A DNA stretch of 64,000 nt, taken from the NCBI RefSeq assembly GCF_000429085.1, contig NZ_AUBE01000008.1, positions 1-64,000 of the forward strand, read 5' to 3'. This stretch comes from Streptomyces flavidovirens DSM 40150 (GTDB lineage: Bacteria > Actinomycetota > Actinomycetes > Streptomycetales > Streptomycetaceae). A program made the translations under genes and the position numbers. Positions 26,179 to 37,695 of the stretch are shown in pieces (position 1 is the stretch's first letter; every line of letters starts with the position of its first letter). The notes below the pieces were generated by a model, which was not told the DNA's origin, made no database searches, and was given only the letters and a program-made list of their open reading frames with translations.

Positions 26179-26997
26179 ATGGCGAGCAAGGGCGGCGAAG
26201 TCACTGTGGAGGAGCCGGACGAGGCGAAGCGGGTCAAGGCGGGCGCGAGTTCCGTTCAGTCGGTGGACCGCGCGGTGAGTGTGCTGGAGATCCTGGCGAG
26301 GCTGGGTGAGGCGGGGGTCACGGAGATCGCCGACGAGCTGGACGTACACAAGTCGACCGCGTTCCGGCTGCTCGGTGTGCTGGAGAACCGCGGCCTGGTG
26401 GGGCAGTCGAAGGACCGGGGGAAGTACTACCTGGGCGCCGGGGTGCTCAGACTCGCGGGGGCCGCCGCGGGGCGGCTGGACATCTCGCAGGAGAGCGCGC
26501 CCGTCGTGCGCGAACTCGCCGACGAGGCGGGGGAGACGGTCAACATCGCGGTCCTCGACGACGACGCGGCGGTCAACGTCATGCAGGCGCGCGGCGCGGC
26601 GTCCGTCACCGCGCAGAACTGGCTGGGACGGCGTACGCCGCTGCATGCCACGTCCAGCGGGAAGGTGCTGCTCGCGGGGATGCCGACGGCGATGCGGGAG
26701 GCCTTCCTGGCGCGCCGGCTGCCGAGATTCACTGAGCACACCGTGACCTCTGCGGCCGAACTGCGTGCCCAGCTCGCGGAGATCTCCTGCGACGGGTACG
26801 CCGTCGTGGCCGAGGAGATGGAGGTCGGGCTGAGCGCGGTCGCGGCGCCGGTGCGGGCGCACGACGGGCAGGTGATCGGCGCGGTGAGCGTGTCGGGGCC
26901 GGTGTACCGGATGGACGAGGTGCGGCTGGTGGAGCTGGCGAAGCTGGCGGTCGACGCGGCGGGGGAGCTGTCGTACCGCATGGGCTACCGCGCCTGA
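26179..26997 (+). CDS. IclR-family transcriptional regulator
   Basis: The 272-aa protein has an N-terminal winged helix (about 28-90, with VTEIADELDVHKSTAFRLLG) and the IclR effector-binding domain (about 100-270, TPLHATSSGKVLLAGMP and YAVVAEEMEVGLSAVAAPVR). It is divergent from the ferredoxin-reductase pair and immediately left of the betaine operon. Two matched operator-like motifs flank it. I infer that it controls the demethylation genes and its own expression; the inducer is probably betaine or a breakdown product. Confidence 0.9.
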   Translation: MASKGGEVTVEEPDEAKRVKAGASSVQSVDRAVSVLEILARLGEAGVTEIADELDVHKSTAFRLLGVLENRGLVGQSKDRGKYYLGAGVLRLAGAAAGRLDISQESAPVVRELADEAGETVNIAVLDDDAAVNVMQARGAASVTAQNWLGRRTPLHATSSGKVLLAGMPTAMREAFLARRLPRFTEHTVTSAAELRAQLAEISCDGYAVVAEEMEVGLSAVAAPVRAHDGQVIGAVSVSGPVYRMDEVRLVELAKLAVDAAGELSYRMGYRA

Positions 26998-27019
26998 TCC
27001 ACCGTCAACTCGGCGCTGG

Positions 27020-27055
27020 GCCGGACTTACGGACGCGGCAGCCGTCCAGTCCGGC
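27020..27055 (+). terminator. Hairpin after iclR
   Basis: GCCGGACT pairs with AGTCCGGC (27048-27055) with additional internal pairing (GGACG / CGTCC), starting 22 bp past the iclR stop. Confidence 0.5.
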
Positions 27056-27101
27056 TTCGCCCCCTTGACGGCCTCCTGATCGCGTTCCCAGTATGTCTCT
27101 C

Positions 27102-27131
27102 ATCGCGCAACCAGTCGTGCATTGCGCAACA
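27102..27131. promoter_or_regulatory. Bipartite 30-bp operator candidate, copy B
   Basis: ATCGCGCAAC, then 11 bp, then TGCGCAACA, ending 16 bp before the GTG start at 27148. Both half-sites and the spacing match the copy at 26056. Position over the translation start region suggests repression. Confidence 0.65.
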
Positions 27132-27147
27132 AGAGAGGGGTCGGATC

Positions 27148-30695
<3,548 letters not shown>

Positions 30696-30710
30696 GCGAG
30701 GTCTCGCGAG

Positions 30711-31877
30711 ATGCCACCCACCCATGACGCGATCGTGGCCGGCCTCGGCGGCACGGGCAGCCTGATCTCCACCCTGCCCGGCCACTTCTACACCGACCCC
30801 CAGATCTTCCGCAGCGAGCAGGAGCGCATCTTCGAGTCGCTCTGGTACTGCGCCGTCCGCAGCGCCGATCTGGACCGCCCCGGAGCCTTCCGTACGGTCC
30901 AGGCGGGCCGGGAGAACGTACTCGTCACCCGCACCCGCACCGGCGAACTGCGAGCCTTCCTCAACGTCTGCCGTCATCGCGGCGCGCGGCTGTGCACCGA
31001 GAGCGCGGGGGAGGTACGGCGCAACCTTCAGTGCCCGTACCACGCCTGGACGTACGCCCTCGACGGCACACTCGTCGCGGCCCCCAACCTCCGGAAGATG
31101 CCCGACATCGACCGCACGGAATACAGCCTCGTGAAGGTCGCGCTGCGGGAATGGCTCGGCTACGCCTGGATCTGCCTCGCCGACGAGCCGCCGTCCTTCG
31201 AGGACACCGTCATCGGCGCCGTCGTGGAGCGGCTCGGCGACACCGTGACGATCGAGCGGTACGAGACCGAGGGCCTGACCCTGGGGCGGCGCATCAGCTA
31301 CGACGTCGCGGCCAACTGGAAGCTGATCGTCGAGAACTTCATGGAGTGCTACCACTGCGCGACGATCCACCCCGAACTGACCGACGTACTACCGGAGCTC
31401 GCGGACGGCCTGGCGGCGCAGTACTACGTCGGGCACGGCGCCGAGTTCAGTGAGGAGGCGCAGGGTTTCACCGTCGACGGCAGCGCGGGCTTCGGCCGGC
31501 TGCCGGGCATCACCGACGCGCAGGACCGCCGCTATTTCGCGGTCACCATCAGGCCCCAGGTCTTCGTGAACCTGGTGCCCGACCATGTGATCGTCCACCG
31601 GATGTTCCCGCTGGCCGAGGACCGCACGGTGGTGGAGTGCGACTGGCTGTACGCCCCCGGAGTCGTCGCGTCGGGAGCGGACCTCGACAAGTCCGTGGAG
31701 CTGTTCCACCGCGTGAACGTCCAGGACTTCGATGCCTGCGAACGGACCCAGCCGGCCATGGCCTCGCGGGCGTACCGCAAGGGCGGCGTACTCGTCCCGG
31801 CGGAGCACCACATCGGGGCGTTTCACAACTGGGTGACCGAAATGCTGGGGGAGGGGCCTGCGCAACGAAATCCGTAG
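30711..31877 (+). CDS. Rieske non-heme iron oxygenase, glycine-betaine demethylase (GbcA)-like
   Basis: The 388-aa alpha-subunit-type oxygenase has the Rieske motif NVCRHRGARLC and CPYHAWTY (about 85-112) and the mononuclear iron motif ENFMECYHCATIHPEL (about 203), which uses Glu rather than Asp at the bridging position, as in GbcA, choline monooxygenase and carnitine oxygenase. It would remove one methyl from glycine betaine as formaldehyde, giving dimethylglycine for the preceding enzyme. No reductase is fused or adjacent; the leftward ferredoxin/reductase pair is the likely electron source. Confidence 0.85.
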   Translation: MPPTHDAIVAGLGGTGSLISTLPGHFYTDPQIFRSEQERIFESLWYCAVRSADLDRPGAFRTVQAGRENVLVTRTRTGELRAFLNVCRHRGARLCTESAGEVRRNLQCPYHAWTYALDGTLVAAPNLRKMPDIDRTEYSLVKVALREWLGYAWICLADEPPSFEDTVIGAVVERLGDTVTIERYETEGLTLGRRISYDVAANWKLIVENFMECYHCATIHPELTDVLPELADGLAAQYYVGHGAEFSEEAQGFTVDGSAGFGRLPGITDAQDRRYFAVTIRPQVFVNLVPDHVIVHRMFPLAEDRTVVECDWLYAPGVVASGADLDKSVELFHRVNVQDFDACERTQPAMASRAYRKGGVLVPAEHHIGAFHNWVTEMLGEGPAQRNP

Positions 31878-31984
31878 GTCTAGTCCAGTGTGGCAGAGGC
31901 TCTCCTCTGTACGACCTTCTCGAATGGTAGGAATCCGCACTCAACCCCTTGTGTCGAACCGGTGACCATGTGCAAGATCTGTCT

Positions 31985-31999
31985 CCTGCCCGAGGCAGG
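31985..31999 (+). promoter_or_regulatory. Small hairpin in the leader of the APC permease gene
   Basis: CCTGCC / GGCAGG with a 3-nt loop, 34 bp upstream of the TTG start. The 155-bp gap separates the oxygenase from the permease. The role is unknown; it may be an attenuating structure. Confidence 0.3.
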
Positions 32000-32032
32000 C
32001 ATTTCACGTACGTCACCGGAAAGGCGCAACCG

Positions 32033-33526
32033 TTGAGCAAGAGGCCCGGCTCCGAAGGGGGCGGCCTGCGGGCGGGCGCCCTGGGCACCTTCGACTCCGT
32101 CGTCATGGCGGTCGCCGGCTGCGGCCCCGCCCACACGATCGCCGCGACGCTCCCCGCGCTCGTGCTCGCCGTCGGCGTCGCCGGCCCGGCTGTGCTCCTG
32201 TACTGCGCGATCCCGATGATCGGCATCGCGCTCGCCTTCCGGCACCTCGGGCGCCTCGAAGTCAACGCCGGAGCCACCTACACCTGGGTGGCCCGCGCGC
32301 TCCACCCCTTCCTCGGCTTCCTGAGCGGCTGGGCCCTGGTCGTGGCGACGACCGTCTTCCTCGTCTCCGCCACCCTGCCCGCGGGCACGGCCACCCTCGC
32401 ACTCATCGACCCCGAACTGGCCGGACGCACCGCACTGGCCACGGCCGTGGGCATCGGCTGGTTCCTGCTCATGGCGACCGTCGTCGCCCTCGGCGCCCGG
32501 ATCAGCCCGCACGCCAGGACCGTCCTCACCGGTACGCAGCTCGGGCTGCTCCTCCTCTTCGCCGCCCTCGCCCTGACCAAGGACCGCAACGCCGCCGACT
32601 TCTCGCTCTCCTGGTTCGGCTTCAGCCACTTCGACGCGTCGCACACCTTCGTGGCGGGCGCCCTCATCGCGGGGGTCAGCTACTGGGGCTGGGACGTGAC
32701 CAGCAACCTCAGCGAGGAGACCCGCAACAGCCGCCGCACCTTCGGCCTGGGCGGCATCGTCGGCGTACTGGTGGCGCTGGTCGTCTTCGTGGTCTTCACC
32801 ATCGCCACCAACGTCCTCATCGGCGCCGACGCGGTGCGGGACAACCCCGCCGGATTCCTCTCCGTACTCGGCGAGGCCATCTGGCCGGGATGGGGCGGGC
32901 GGCTGCTCGTGCTGGCCGTGACGCTGTCGATGATCGCCACGCTGGAGACCACGCTCCTCCAGGCCACCCGCACGCTCTTCGCCATGGGCCGCGACCGTAC
33001 CGTTCCCGCCGTCTTCTCCCGCACCCACCGGGAGTGGCAGACGCCCTGGGTGGCCACGGCGGCCGTGGCGCTCGTCGCGCTGCTGCTCATCCTGGTCTCG
33101 GCGACGGTGGGCTCCGGCGCGCAGTTCGTCCGGGACGCGGTGAGCGGAATCGGTCTGCACATCGCGTTCTATTACGCCCTCGCCGGGCTCTCTGCCGTCG
33201 TCGCCTACCGCAGGGTGCTGCTCAAGTCCCTGGGCAATCTGGTCTTCATCGGGCTGTGGCCGCTCGGCGGAGCGCTCTTCATGCTGTGGATCTTCGCCAG
33301 GTCCGTCCCGGAGCTGAGCGGCAGTGCCCTCGCCATCGGTCTCGGGGCGCTGGCTCTGGGGCTGGTGCCGATGGTCCTGTCCTGGTTCCAGGGCAGCTCG
33401 TACTACCGGCCGAGGCCGCTGGACCCGGAGCAGGCGGAGGCGGCGGACGAGTTCTACGGAGGGCGGGGGGCGGAGCCGGCGCCTGCGGCTGCCGGGCGCC
33501 GGGACGAGATCCTCACCGACTTCTGA
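32033..33526 (+). CDS. APC-superfamily amino acid/amine permease
   Basis: The 497-aa protein has about 12 membrane spans, starting GALGTFDSVVMAVAGCGPAH, followed by LVLAVGVAGPAVLLYCAIPM and FLGFLSGWALVVATTVFLVS. The S-Y-W-G-W-D motif with SNLSEETRN (about 225) is typical of APC amino acid transporters. Start TTG 32033 is chosen because GGAAAGG lies upstream; GTG 31949 is possible. Its position after the demethylation genes suggests uptake of betaine, sarcosine or another methylated amine, but the substrate is not visible in the sequence. Confidence 0.8.
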   Translation: MSKRPGSEGGGLRAGALGTFDSVVMAVAGCGPAHTIAATLPALVLAVGVAGPAVLLYCAIPMIGIALAFRHLGRLEVNAGATYTWVARALHPFLGFLSGWALVVATTVFLVSATLPAGTATLALIDPELAGRTALATAVGIGWFLLMATVVALGARISPHARTVLTGTQLGLLLLFAALALTKDRNAADFSLSWFGFSHFDASHTFVAGALIAGVSYWGWDVTSNLSEETRNSRRTFGLGGIVGVLVALVVFVVFTIATNVLIGADAVRDNPAGFLSVLGEAIWPGWGGRLLVLAVTLSMIATLETTLLQATRTLFAMGRDRTVPAVFSRTHREWQTPWVATAAVALVALLLILVSATVGSGAQFVRDAVSGIGLHIAFYYALAGLSAVVAYRRVLLKSLGNLVFIGLWPLGGALFMLWIFARSVPELSGSALAIGLGALALGLVPMVLSWFQGSSYYRPRPLDPEQAEAADEFYGGRGAEPAPAAAGRRDEILTDF

Positions 33527-33634
33527 CGCATCCGGTCCGTACCGGCCAGTACGTGTGCGAGTGCCTGTACACGTCCTGTACCGGTCCCCTTTACCCGTGC
33601 CGTACCCGCGCCCGACCAGAGAGGGAACCCGCCC

Positions 33635-34576
33635 ATGGCCGCCTGGCTGCGCCGCCGTTCCGGAGCACCGCTCTACGACCAGGCGTTCGGTGACCGAGCC
33701 CTCGCGGAGGGCTGCCAGGACATGGTCATGGGCCGCTGGGAGGGCGCCCGCGACCTGCTCGCCGAGCGTTCCCGCGACGACTGGGACCGGCGCGCGCACC
33801 GGCTGCGCCTGCTCGCCGACGCGGCGGCGAACCGGCGCACCGTGGACGTCTGGCAGGCGTCCGACCCCACGAACCCGGACGCGGCGGTGCTGCGCGCGGA
33901 GACCGAGGTGATGCGGATGTTCGCCGGCGCGCGCACCGGGACGATGCCGGGGAAGGACAGCCTGGACCGGGCGGCCCGCATGTGCCTCCAGGCGTCCGAC
34001 CTCGCCCCCGAGGACCCGCACCCGTACGTCTCGCTGGTGGCGCTCGGCAGGCTGTACGAAGGCGGTGACCCGAACATGGGCCACTGGTGGAAGGAGCTCA
34101 GGGACCGCGACCTGTACCACCGGGAAGGCCACCACCAGGCACTGCGTTACCTTTCCGCCCGCTGGCACGGCTCGCACGGCGAGGCGAACAACTTCGCCTG
34201 GGAGGCCGCGTCGTACGCCCCGGCCGGCTCGCCGCTCGCGATCATGCCGCAGGTGGCGCGGGCCGAGCAGTACCGCTTCCAGACGGAGGCCGAGGGCAGG
34301 ACGGCGATCGGCCTCACCTTCCACTGGAACGGGGACCGGGCGCGCTGGGACCTGCGTACGGCCCTGGAGAAGTGGATCAAGCATCGGACGGTCCCGCAGG
34401 CGCAGGACGTCGCCGACCTCAATTACCTGGCCCACGGGCTGGTCCACGCCGGAATGGAAGGGGAGGCCACTGCCGTCTTCCGCCTCCTGGACAACCGGGC
34501 CACCCGGATCCCGTGGTCGTACAGCGGCGACGCGGAGCGGCTCTTCGTGCGCTGGCGGGACAAGCTGCTGACCTGA
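33635..34576 (+). CDS. Hypothetical protein with TPR-like helices
   Basis: The 313-aa soluble protein is dominated by helical segments, for example LAEGCQDMVMGRWEGARDLL, RLRLLADAAANRRTVDVWQA and LEKWIKHRTVPQAQDVADLN, in the pattern of tetratricopeptide-like repeats. Arg- and Trp-rich stretches such as MGHWWKELRDRDLYHREGHH occur mid-protein. GAGAGGG upstream of ATG 33635 gives a good start. I recognise it as a conserved Streptomyces type but know no function. Confidence 0.7.
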   Translation: MAAWLRRRSGAPLYDQAFGDRALAEGCQDMVMGRWEGARDLLAERSRDDWDRRAHRLRLLADAAANRRTVDVWQASDPTNPDAAVLRAETEVMRMFAGARTGTMPGKDSLDRAARMCLQASDLAPEDPHPYVSLVALGRLYEGGDPNMGHWWKELRDRDLYHREGHHQALRYLSARWHGSHGEANNFAWEAASYAPAGSPLAIMPQVARAEQYRFQTEAEGRTAIGLTFHWNGDRARWDLRTALEKWIKHRTVPQAQDVADLNYLAHGLVHAGMEGEATAVFRLLDNRATRIPWSYSGDAERLFVRWRDKLLT

Positions 34577-34621
34577 GTGTCCGGTCTGTCCTATTTCGCG
34601 GGGTGGGCATAAATTAGAGAC

Positions 34622-34828
34622 ATGGGCAGCAATGAGCGTGAGACCGAAACGCGGGCCCGACACGTCTGTCCGGTCTGCAAGCACCCTGTCACGTCCGAAA
34701 TCAAACGGCACAAGTCCCTAGGGGTCTTCGTCCCCATCTGGCGCCCGGGTCCCTGCCGGAACCCCGACTGCTCGGCGTACGCACCGGAGGCGGGCGGGGA
34801 GCCGAGGAAGCGCGAGCAGCACTCCTGA
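34622..34828 (+). CDS. Small zinc-ribbon protein
   Basis: The 68-aa protein has VCPVCKHPV (C-x2-C) and PCRNPDCSAYA (C-x4-C), spaced by about 30 residues, consistent with a single zinc-binding ribbon. Both termini are polar and charged. The ATG is preceded by AGAGAC and an AT-rich TAAATT, suggesting a short leader. It could bind nucleic acid or a partner protein. It converges on the isochorismatase-family gene with a two-base gap. Confidence 0.7.
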   Translation: MGSNERETETRARHVCPVCKHPVTSEIKRHKSLGVFVPIWRPGPCRNPDCSAYAPEAGGEPRKREQHS

Positions 34829-34830
34829 CG

Positions 34831-35511
34831 TCACGAGCCGTCGGCCGGGCCCGAGCTGCGGGGCCGGCCGATCAGCCGGTCCGTGATCTCCTCGGCGGTC
34901 AGTACACGTGCGAACCCCTTTCGCAGTACGGCGAGTTCCGGTTCCTGCCGGGACTCGTCGTCGGTCGCGGTGACGTCTGCGCCGAACACGACTTTGTAAC
35001 CGCGCTCGTACGCCTGCCGGGCTGTGGTGCCGCAGCAGTAATTGGTGAGCGTCCCCGTGACGACGACTGTGTCGCGGCCGAGGTTGCGGCAGATCGTGTC
35101 GAGCGGAGTGTCGTAGAACGCGCCGTAGGAAGGCTTGCGGATCACCACCTCGTCGGGGCGGCGGCCCATCTCCTCCCACACCTCGGCGGGGCCCGGCCTG
35201 CGCCAGTCGGTGTCGGCGTGCGGCAGGTAACGCAGGGCGTGCGGCCGGTCCAGGCCGAGATGCGTGTCGTCGAAGACGGTCCAGATGACCGGCACCGAGG
35301 CGATCCGGCACGCTTCGACCAGCCCGCGCAGCCGGGGCGCCATCCGGGTGGCCGCCGGTACCCAGTACGGGCTCCAGCCCGGCCGGACGAATTCGTCCTG
35401 CATGTCGATGACCAGCAGCGCCGAGCGCTCGGGCCGTACGCCGAACGACGCCCGGCCGTGTACATAGGCGTCACGCGCCCGTGCGGTGACCCATTCCTCG
35501 GAGTACGCCAT
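34831..35511 (-). CDS. Isochorismatase-family cysteine hydrolase
   Basis: The 226-aa protein has the family's catalytic triad positions: Asp in ALLVIDMQDEFVRPGW, Lys in VVIRKPSYGAFYDTPL, and Cys in VTGTLTNYCCGTTARQAYER. The family hydrolyses vinyl ethers or amides (isochorismate, nicotinamide, N-carbamoylsarcosine, biuret and others). It diverges from a PadR gene across an 80-bp gap with operator-like palindromes. The betaine locus makes N-carbamoylsarcosine-type amidase a thought, but nothing in the sequence proves the substrate. Confidence 0.85.
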   Translation of the reverse strand: MAYSEEWVTARARDAYVHGRASFGVRPERSALLVIDMQDEFVRPGWSPYWVPAATRMAPRLRGLVEACRIASVPVIWTVFDDTHLGLDRPHALRYLPHADTDWRRPGPAEVWEEMGRRPDEVVIRKPSYGAFYDTPLDTICRNLGRDTVVVTGTLTNYCCGTTARQAYERGYKVVFGADVTATDDESRQEPELAVLRKGFARVLTAEEITDRLIGRPRSSGPADGS

Positions 35512-35550
35512 ACCGGCCCCCTTGGCTCGTCTCCCACCTCGCGTGTTACC

Positions 35551-35568
35551 TCGACACGAGGTACCTCG
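35551..35568. promoter_or_regulatory. Palindromic operator candidate between the hydrolase and padR
   Basis: CGAGGTACCTCG (35557-35568) is a perfect 12-bp palindrome embedded in ACCTCGACACGAGGT, followed by a further ACCTCGATTCGA. It lies within 25-45 bp of both divergent starts, as expected for autoregulation by PadR. Confidence 0.5.
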
Positions 35569-35591
35569 ATTCGATGTGCGACACTAGCAGC

Positions 35592-36269
35592 ATGCTGGAG
35601 CTCGCGATTCTGGGATTCCTGGCCGAGGGCCCGCTGCACGGGTACCAACTGCGCCGCCGGATCGCCCACCTGACCGGCCACACGCGGCCGGTCAGTGACG
35701 GCAGCCTCTATCCGGCGATCAACCGCCTGGTCAAGGCGGGGCTGCTGGACCGGCGGATCGAACCGGGTGCCGCGGCCGCCCAGCGGCACACCCTCACCCT
35801 GACCGCCGCCGGCGGCGCCGAGCTGCTGCGGCGACTCCGGGAACCGGACGATCTGGAAGTCAGCGACAGCACCCGGTACTTCACGATCCTGGCGTTCCTC
35901 TCCCACCTCCCGGACGCCGCGGACCGGCAGGCGGTCCTGCGCCGGCGCCTCGAATTCCTGGAGCGGCCGGCGAGCTTCTTCTACGACTCCGACTCCTCCG
36001 ACTCCGACTCCGGCGAAGACCGCCCGCTGCGCGCCGATGACACGGACGATCCGTACCGTCGCGGCATGCTCCTCATCGCCCGTGCCACCAGTCGCGCGGA
36101 GCGGTCGTGGCTGCGGGAAGTGACAGGGGCGGCCGGAGCCGGGACGCAGGAGGAAGGCGGTGAGGCGGCCTGCCTGCTGGACCGCGTCTGCCCCGACTGC
36201 GGCCGTCTCGCGGCGGAGCGCGACGCCCGGTACTGCGGCCGGTGCGGCACTCCTCTGCCGTCGCTCTGA
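35592..36269 (+). CDS. PadR-family transcriptional regulator with C-terminal zinc ribbon
   Basis: The protein is 225 aa from ATG 35592 (ATG 35574 adds six residues). The N-terminal winged helix MLELAILGFLAEGPLHGYQL, with SDGSLYPAINRLVKAGLLDR, is typical of PadR. A C-terminal helical dimerisation part follows, interrupted by an acidic run FYDSDSSDSDSGEDRPL (about 140). The last 30 residues carry CPDCG and CGRCG, a zinc ribbon not usual in this family. It is likely autoregulated through the adjacent palindrome and may control the divergent hydrolase. Confidence 0.82.
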   Translation: MLELAILGFLAEGPLHGYQLRRRIAHLTGHTRPVSDGSLYPAINRLVKAGLLDRRIEPGAAAAQRHTLTLTAAGGAELLRRLREPDDLEVSDSTRYFTILAFLSHLPDAADRQAVLRRRLEFLERPASFFYDSDSSDSDSGEDRPLRADDTDDPYRRGMLLIARATSRAERSWLREVTGAAGAGTQEEGGEAACLLDRVCPDCGRLAAERDARYCGRCGTPLPSL

Positions 36270-36428
36270 CACCCTACTTACCTGCGCTGTGCGGGCAGGG
36301 CACGCGGTGAAGGACGACGGCTTCGTCCGACAGGCCCGCCCACCCGTGGTCGGCGCCGTGCCCCTCTCGCCCGACCGGGGTCACCGCCGACCTGTCGCTA
36401 TGCTCGAACCCCCGTCCCCCGAGGAGCC

Positions 36429-36872
36429 ATGACCACCCCCGCACGGAACCTGCCTCAGTTGCTCAGCGAGGCCAAGCGCTGGTTCGACGACGCGTTGCTG
36501 GCCAGCATGCGGGCGGCGGGTGAGCAGCCGGTGACCGTCGCCCAGGCCGCGGTCTTCGCCACCCTCGACGACGAGGGCACCACGGTCTCCGAACTCGCCC
36601 GCCGGATCGGCGTCACCCGGCAGACCGCCCACCAGGCCGTGCACGGCCTCATCGGGATGGGGCTGCTGGAGCAGGTCCCCGACCCGGCCTCCGCCCGCAG
36701 CCGCCTGATCCGCGCCACCGCCGAAGGCGTCCGTGTTCACCGGCGCGCCCAGGCCACCCTCGCCGTCATCGAGGACGTCCTCGCCGAACGCATCGGTATC
36801 GCCGCCGTAAGTGCGCTGCGCGAGGTACTGACCACGCCCTTGGGCGAGCCCCCCTTGGTGCAGGCGCCCTGA
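36429..36872 (+). CDS. MarR-family transcriptional regulator
   Basis: The 147-aa winged-helix protein contains LSEAKRWFDDALLASMRAAG at the start, VTVAQAAVFATLDDEGTTVS, and the recognition-helix region ELARRIGVTRQTAHQAVHGL. The wing ASARSRLIRATAEG follows. The size and order match MarR dimers. CGAGGAGCC precedes the ATG by a suitable distance. It converges with the phosphopantetheinyl transferase operon and is the last gene before the NRPS cluster; whether it regulates the cluster is not evident. Confidence 0.85.
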   Translation: MTTPARNLPQLLSEAKRWFDDALLASMRAAGEQPVTVAQAAVFATLDDEGTTVSELARRIGVTRQTAHQAVHGLIGMGLLEQVPDPASARSRLIRATAEGVRVHRRAQATLAVIEDVLAERIGIAAVSALREVLTTPLGEPPLVQAP

Positions 36873-36948
36873 CAAGCACCTGAGGGCCGCGCCTACTCGG
36901 GCGGGGCGACCATGGCTTCGGACTGATTCGCGTGCCGAACGCTCCAGG

Positions 36949-37695
36949 TCACTCCCGGCCGTCTCCAGACGCACCCTCAACTCCGCGCGCCGGAACGGCA
37001 ACCGCTGTGGCCAGGTGGCCTTTCCCCGGTCCGGTCGAGGTTCGCCACAGTCCGGTGAACCGGTCGATGCGCTCGCCGGCCACCACGGGCCCGGGCACGC
37101 GCAGGGTTCCGGTAAAGGTACCGAGGTGGGGGTCTGGAGTGATCACACACTCCGGGAAGTCGAGCCATCTTCGGGTGAGGGGATACCACGCCTTGAAGAC
37201 ACTCTCCTTCGCGCTGAACATCAAACGGTCCCAGGCGACTTCGGGATGGAGCACGGAGAGCCGGGAAACCGTGTCCTGCTCTTCCGGCAGCATCACCGTG
37301 TCCGCGACGTTCGCGGGGAGCGGCGCGTTCGGCTCGGCGTCCACGCCGACCGAGGCGACCGCTCCCCGGCGCGCCACCGCCGCCGCCCGGTAACCCTCGC
37401 AATGCGTCATGCTGCCCACGACGCCGTCGGGCCAGCGCGGGGCCCGGCCGGCCCAGGGCGGGCCGTCCGAAGCGGGCACGATCGGGCCAGGTTCGATTCC
37501 CAGCCGCACGAGTGCCCTGCGCGCGCAGAGTCTCACGGTGGCGAACTCTCTCTGTCGCTTGGCGTCGGAGGCGGCCACCAGCTCGGCTTCTTCCGGGAAC
37601 AGCTCGACATAGGGGTCGGCGAACAGTTCCTCCAGGGCGATCTCCGGCGGAAGCACCCCTTTGAGCAGCCGGCCCGTAACAGAGGTGACAGTCAC
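36949..37695 (-). CDS. 4'-phosphopantetheinyl transferase (EntD/PptT type)
   Basis: The protein is 248 aa from GTG 37695, with GGAGAG six bases upstream. It has the Sfp-superfamily marks VGVDAEPNAPLPANVADTV (metal-binding Asp) and RLMFSAKESVFKAWYPLTRR (Glu and Lys for catalysis). It would transfer phosphopantetheine from coenzyme A to carrier-protein serines such as those in this cluster's five carrier domains. The start overlaps the stop of the metallophosphoesterase by four bases (GTGA), so the two are co-translated. It resembles mycobacterial PptT. Confidence 0.9.
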   Translation of the reverse strand: MTVTSVTGRLLKGVLPPEIALEELFADPYVELFPEEAELVAASDAKRQREFATVRLCARRALVRLGIEPGPIVPASDGPPWAGRAPRWPDGVVGSMTHCEGYRAAAVARRGAVASVGVDAEPNAPLPANVADTVMLPEEQDTVSRLSVLHPEVAWDRLMFSAKESVFKAWYPLTRRWLDFPECVITPDPHLGTFTGTLRVPGPVVAGERIDRFTGLWRTSTGPGKGHLATAVAVPARGVEGASGDGRE

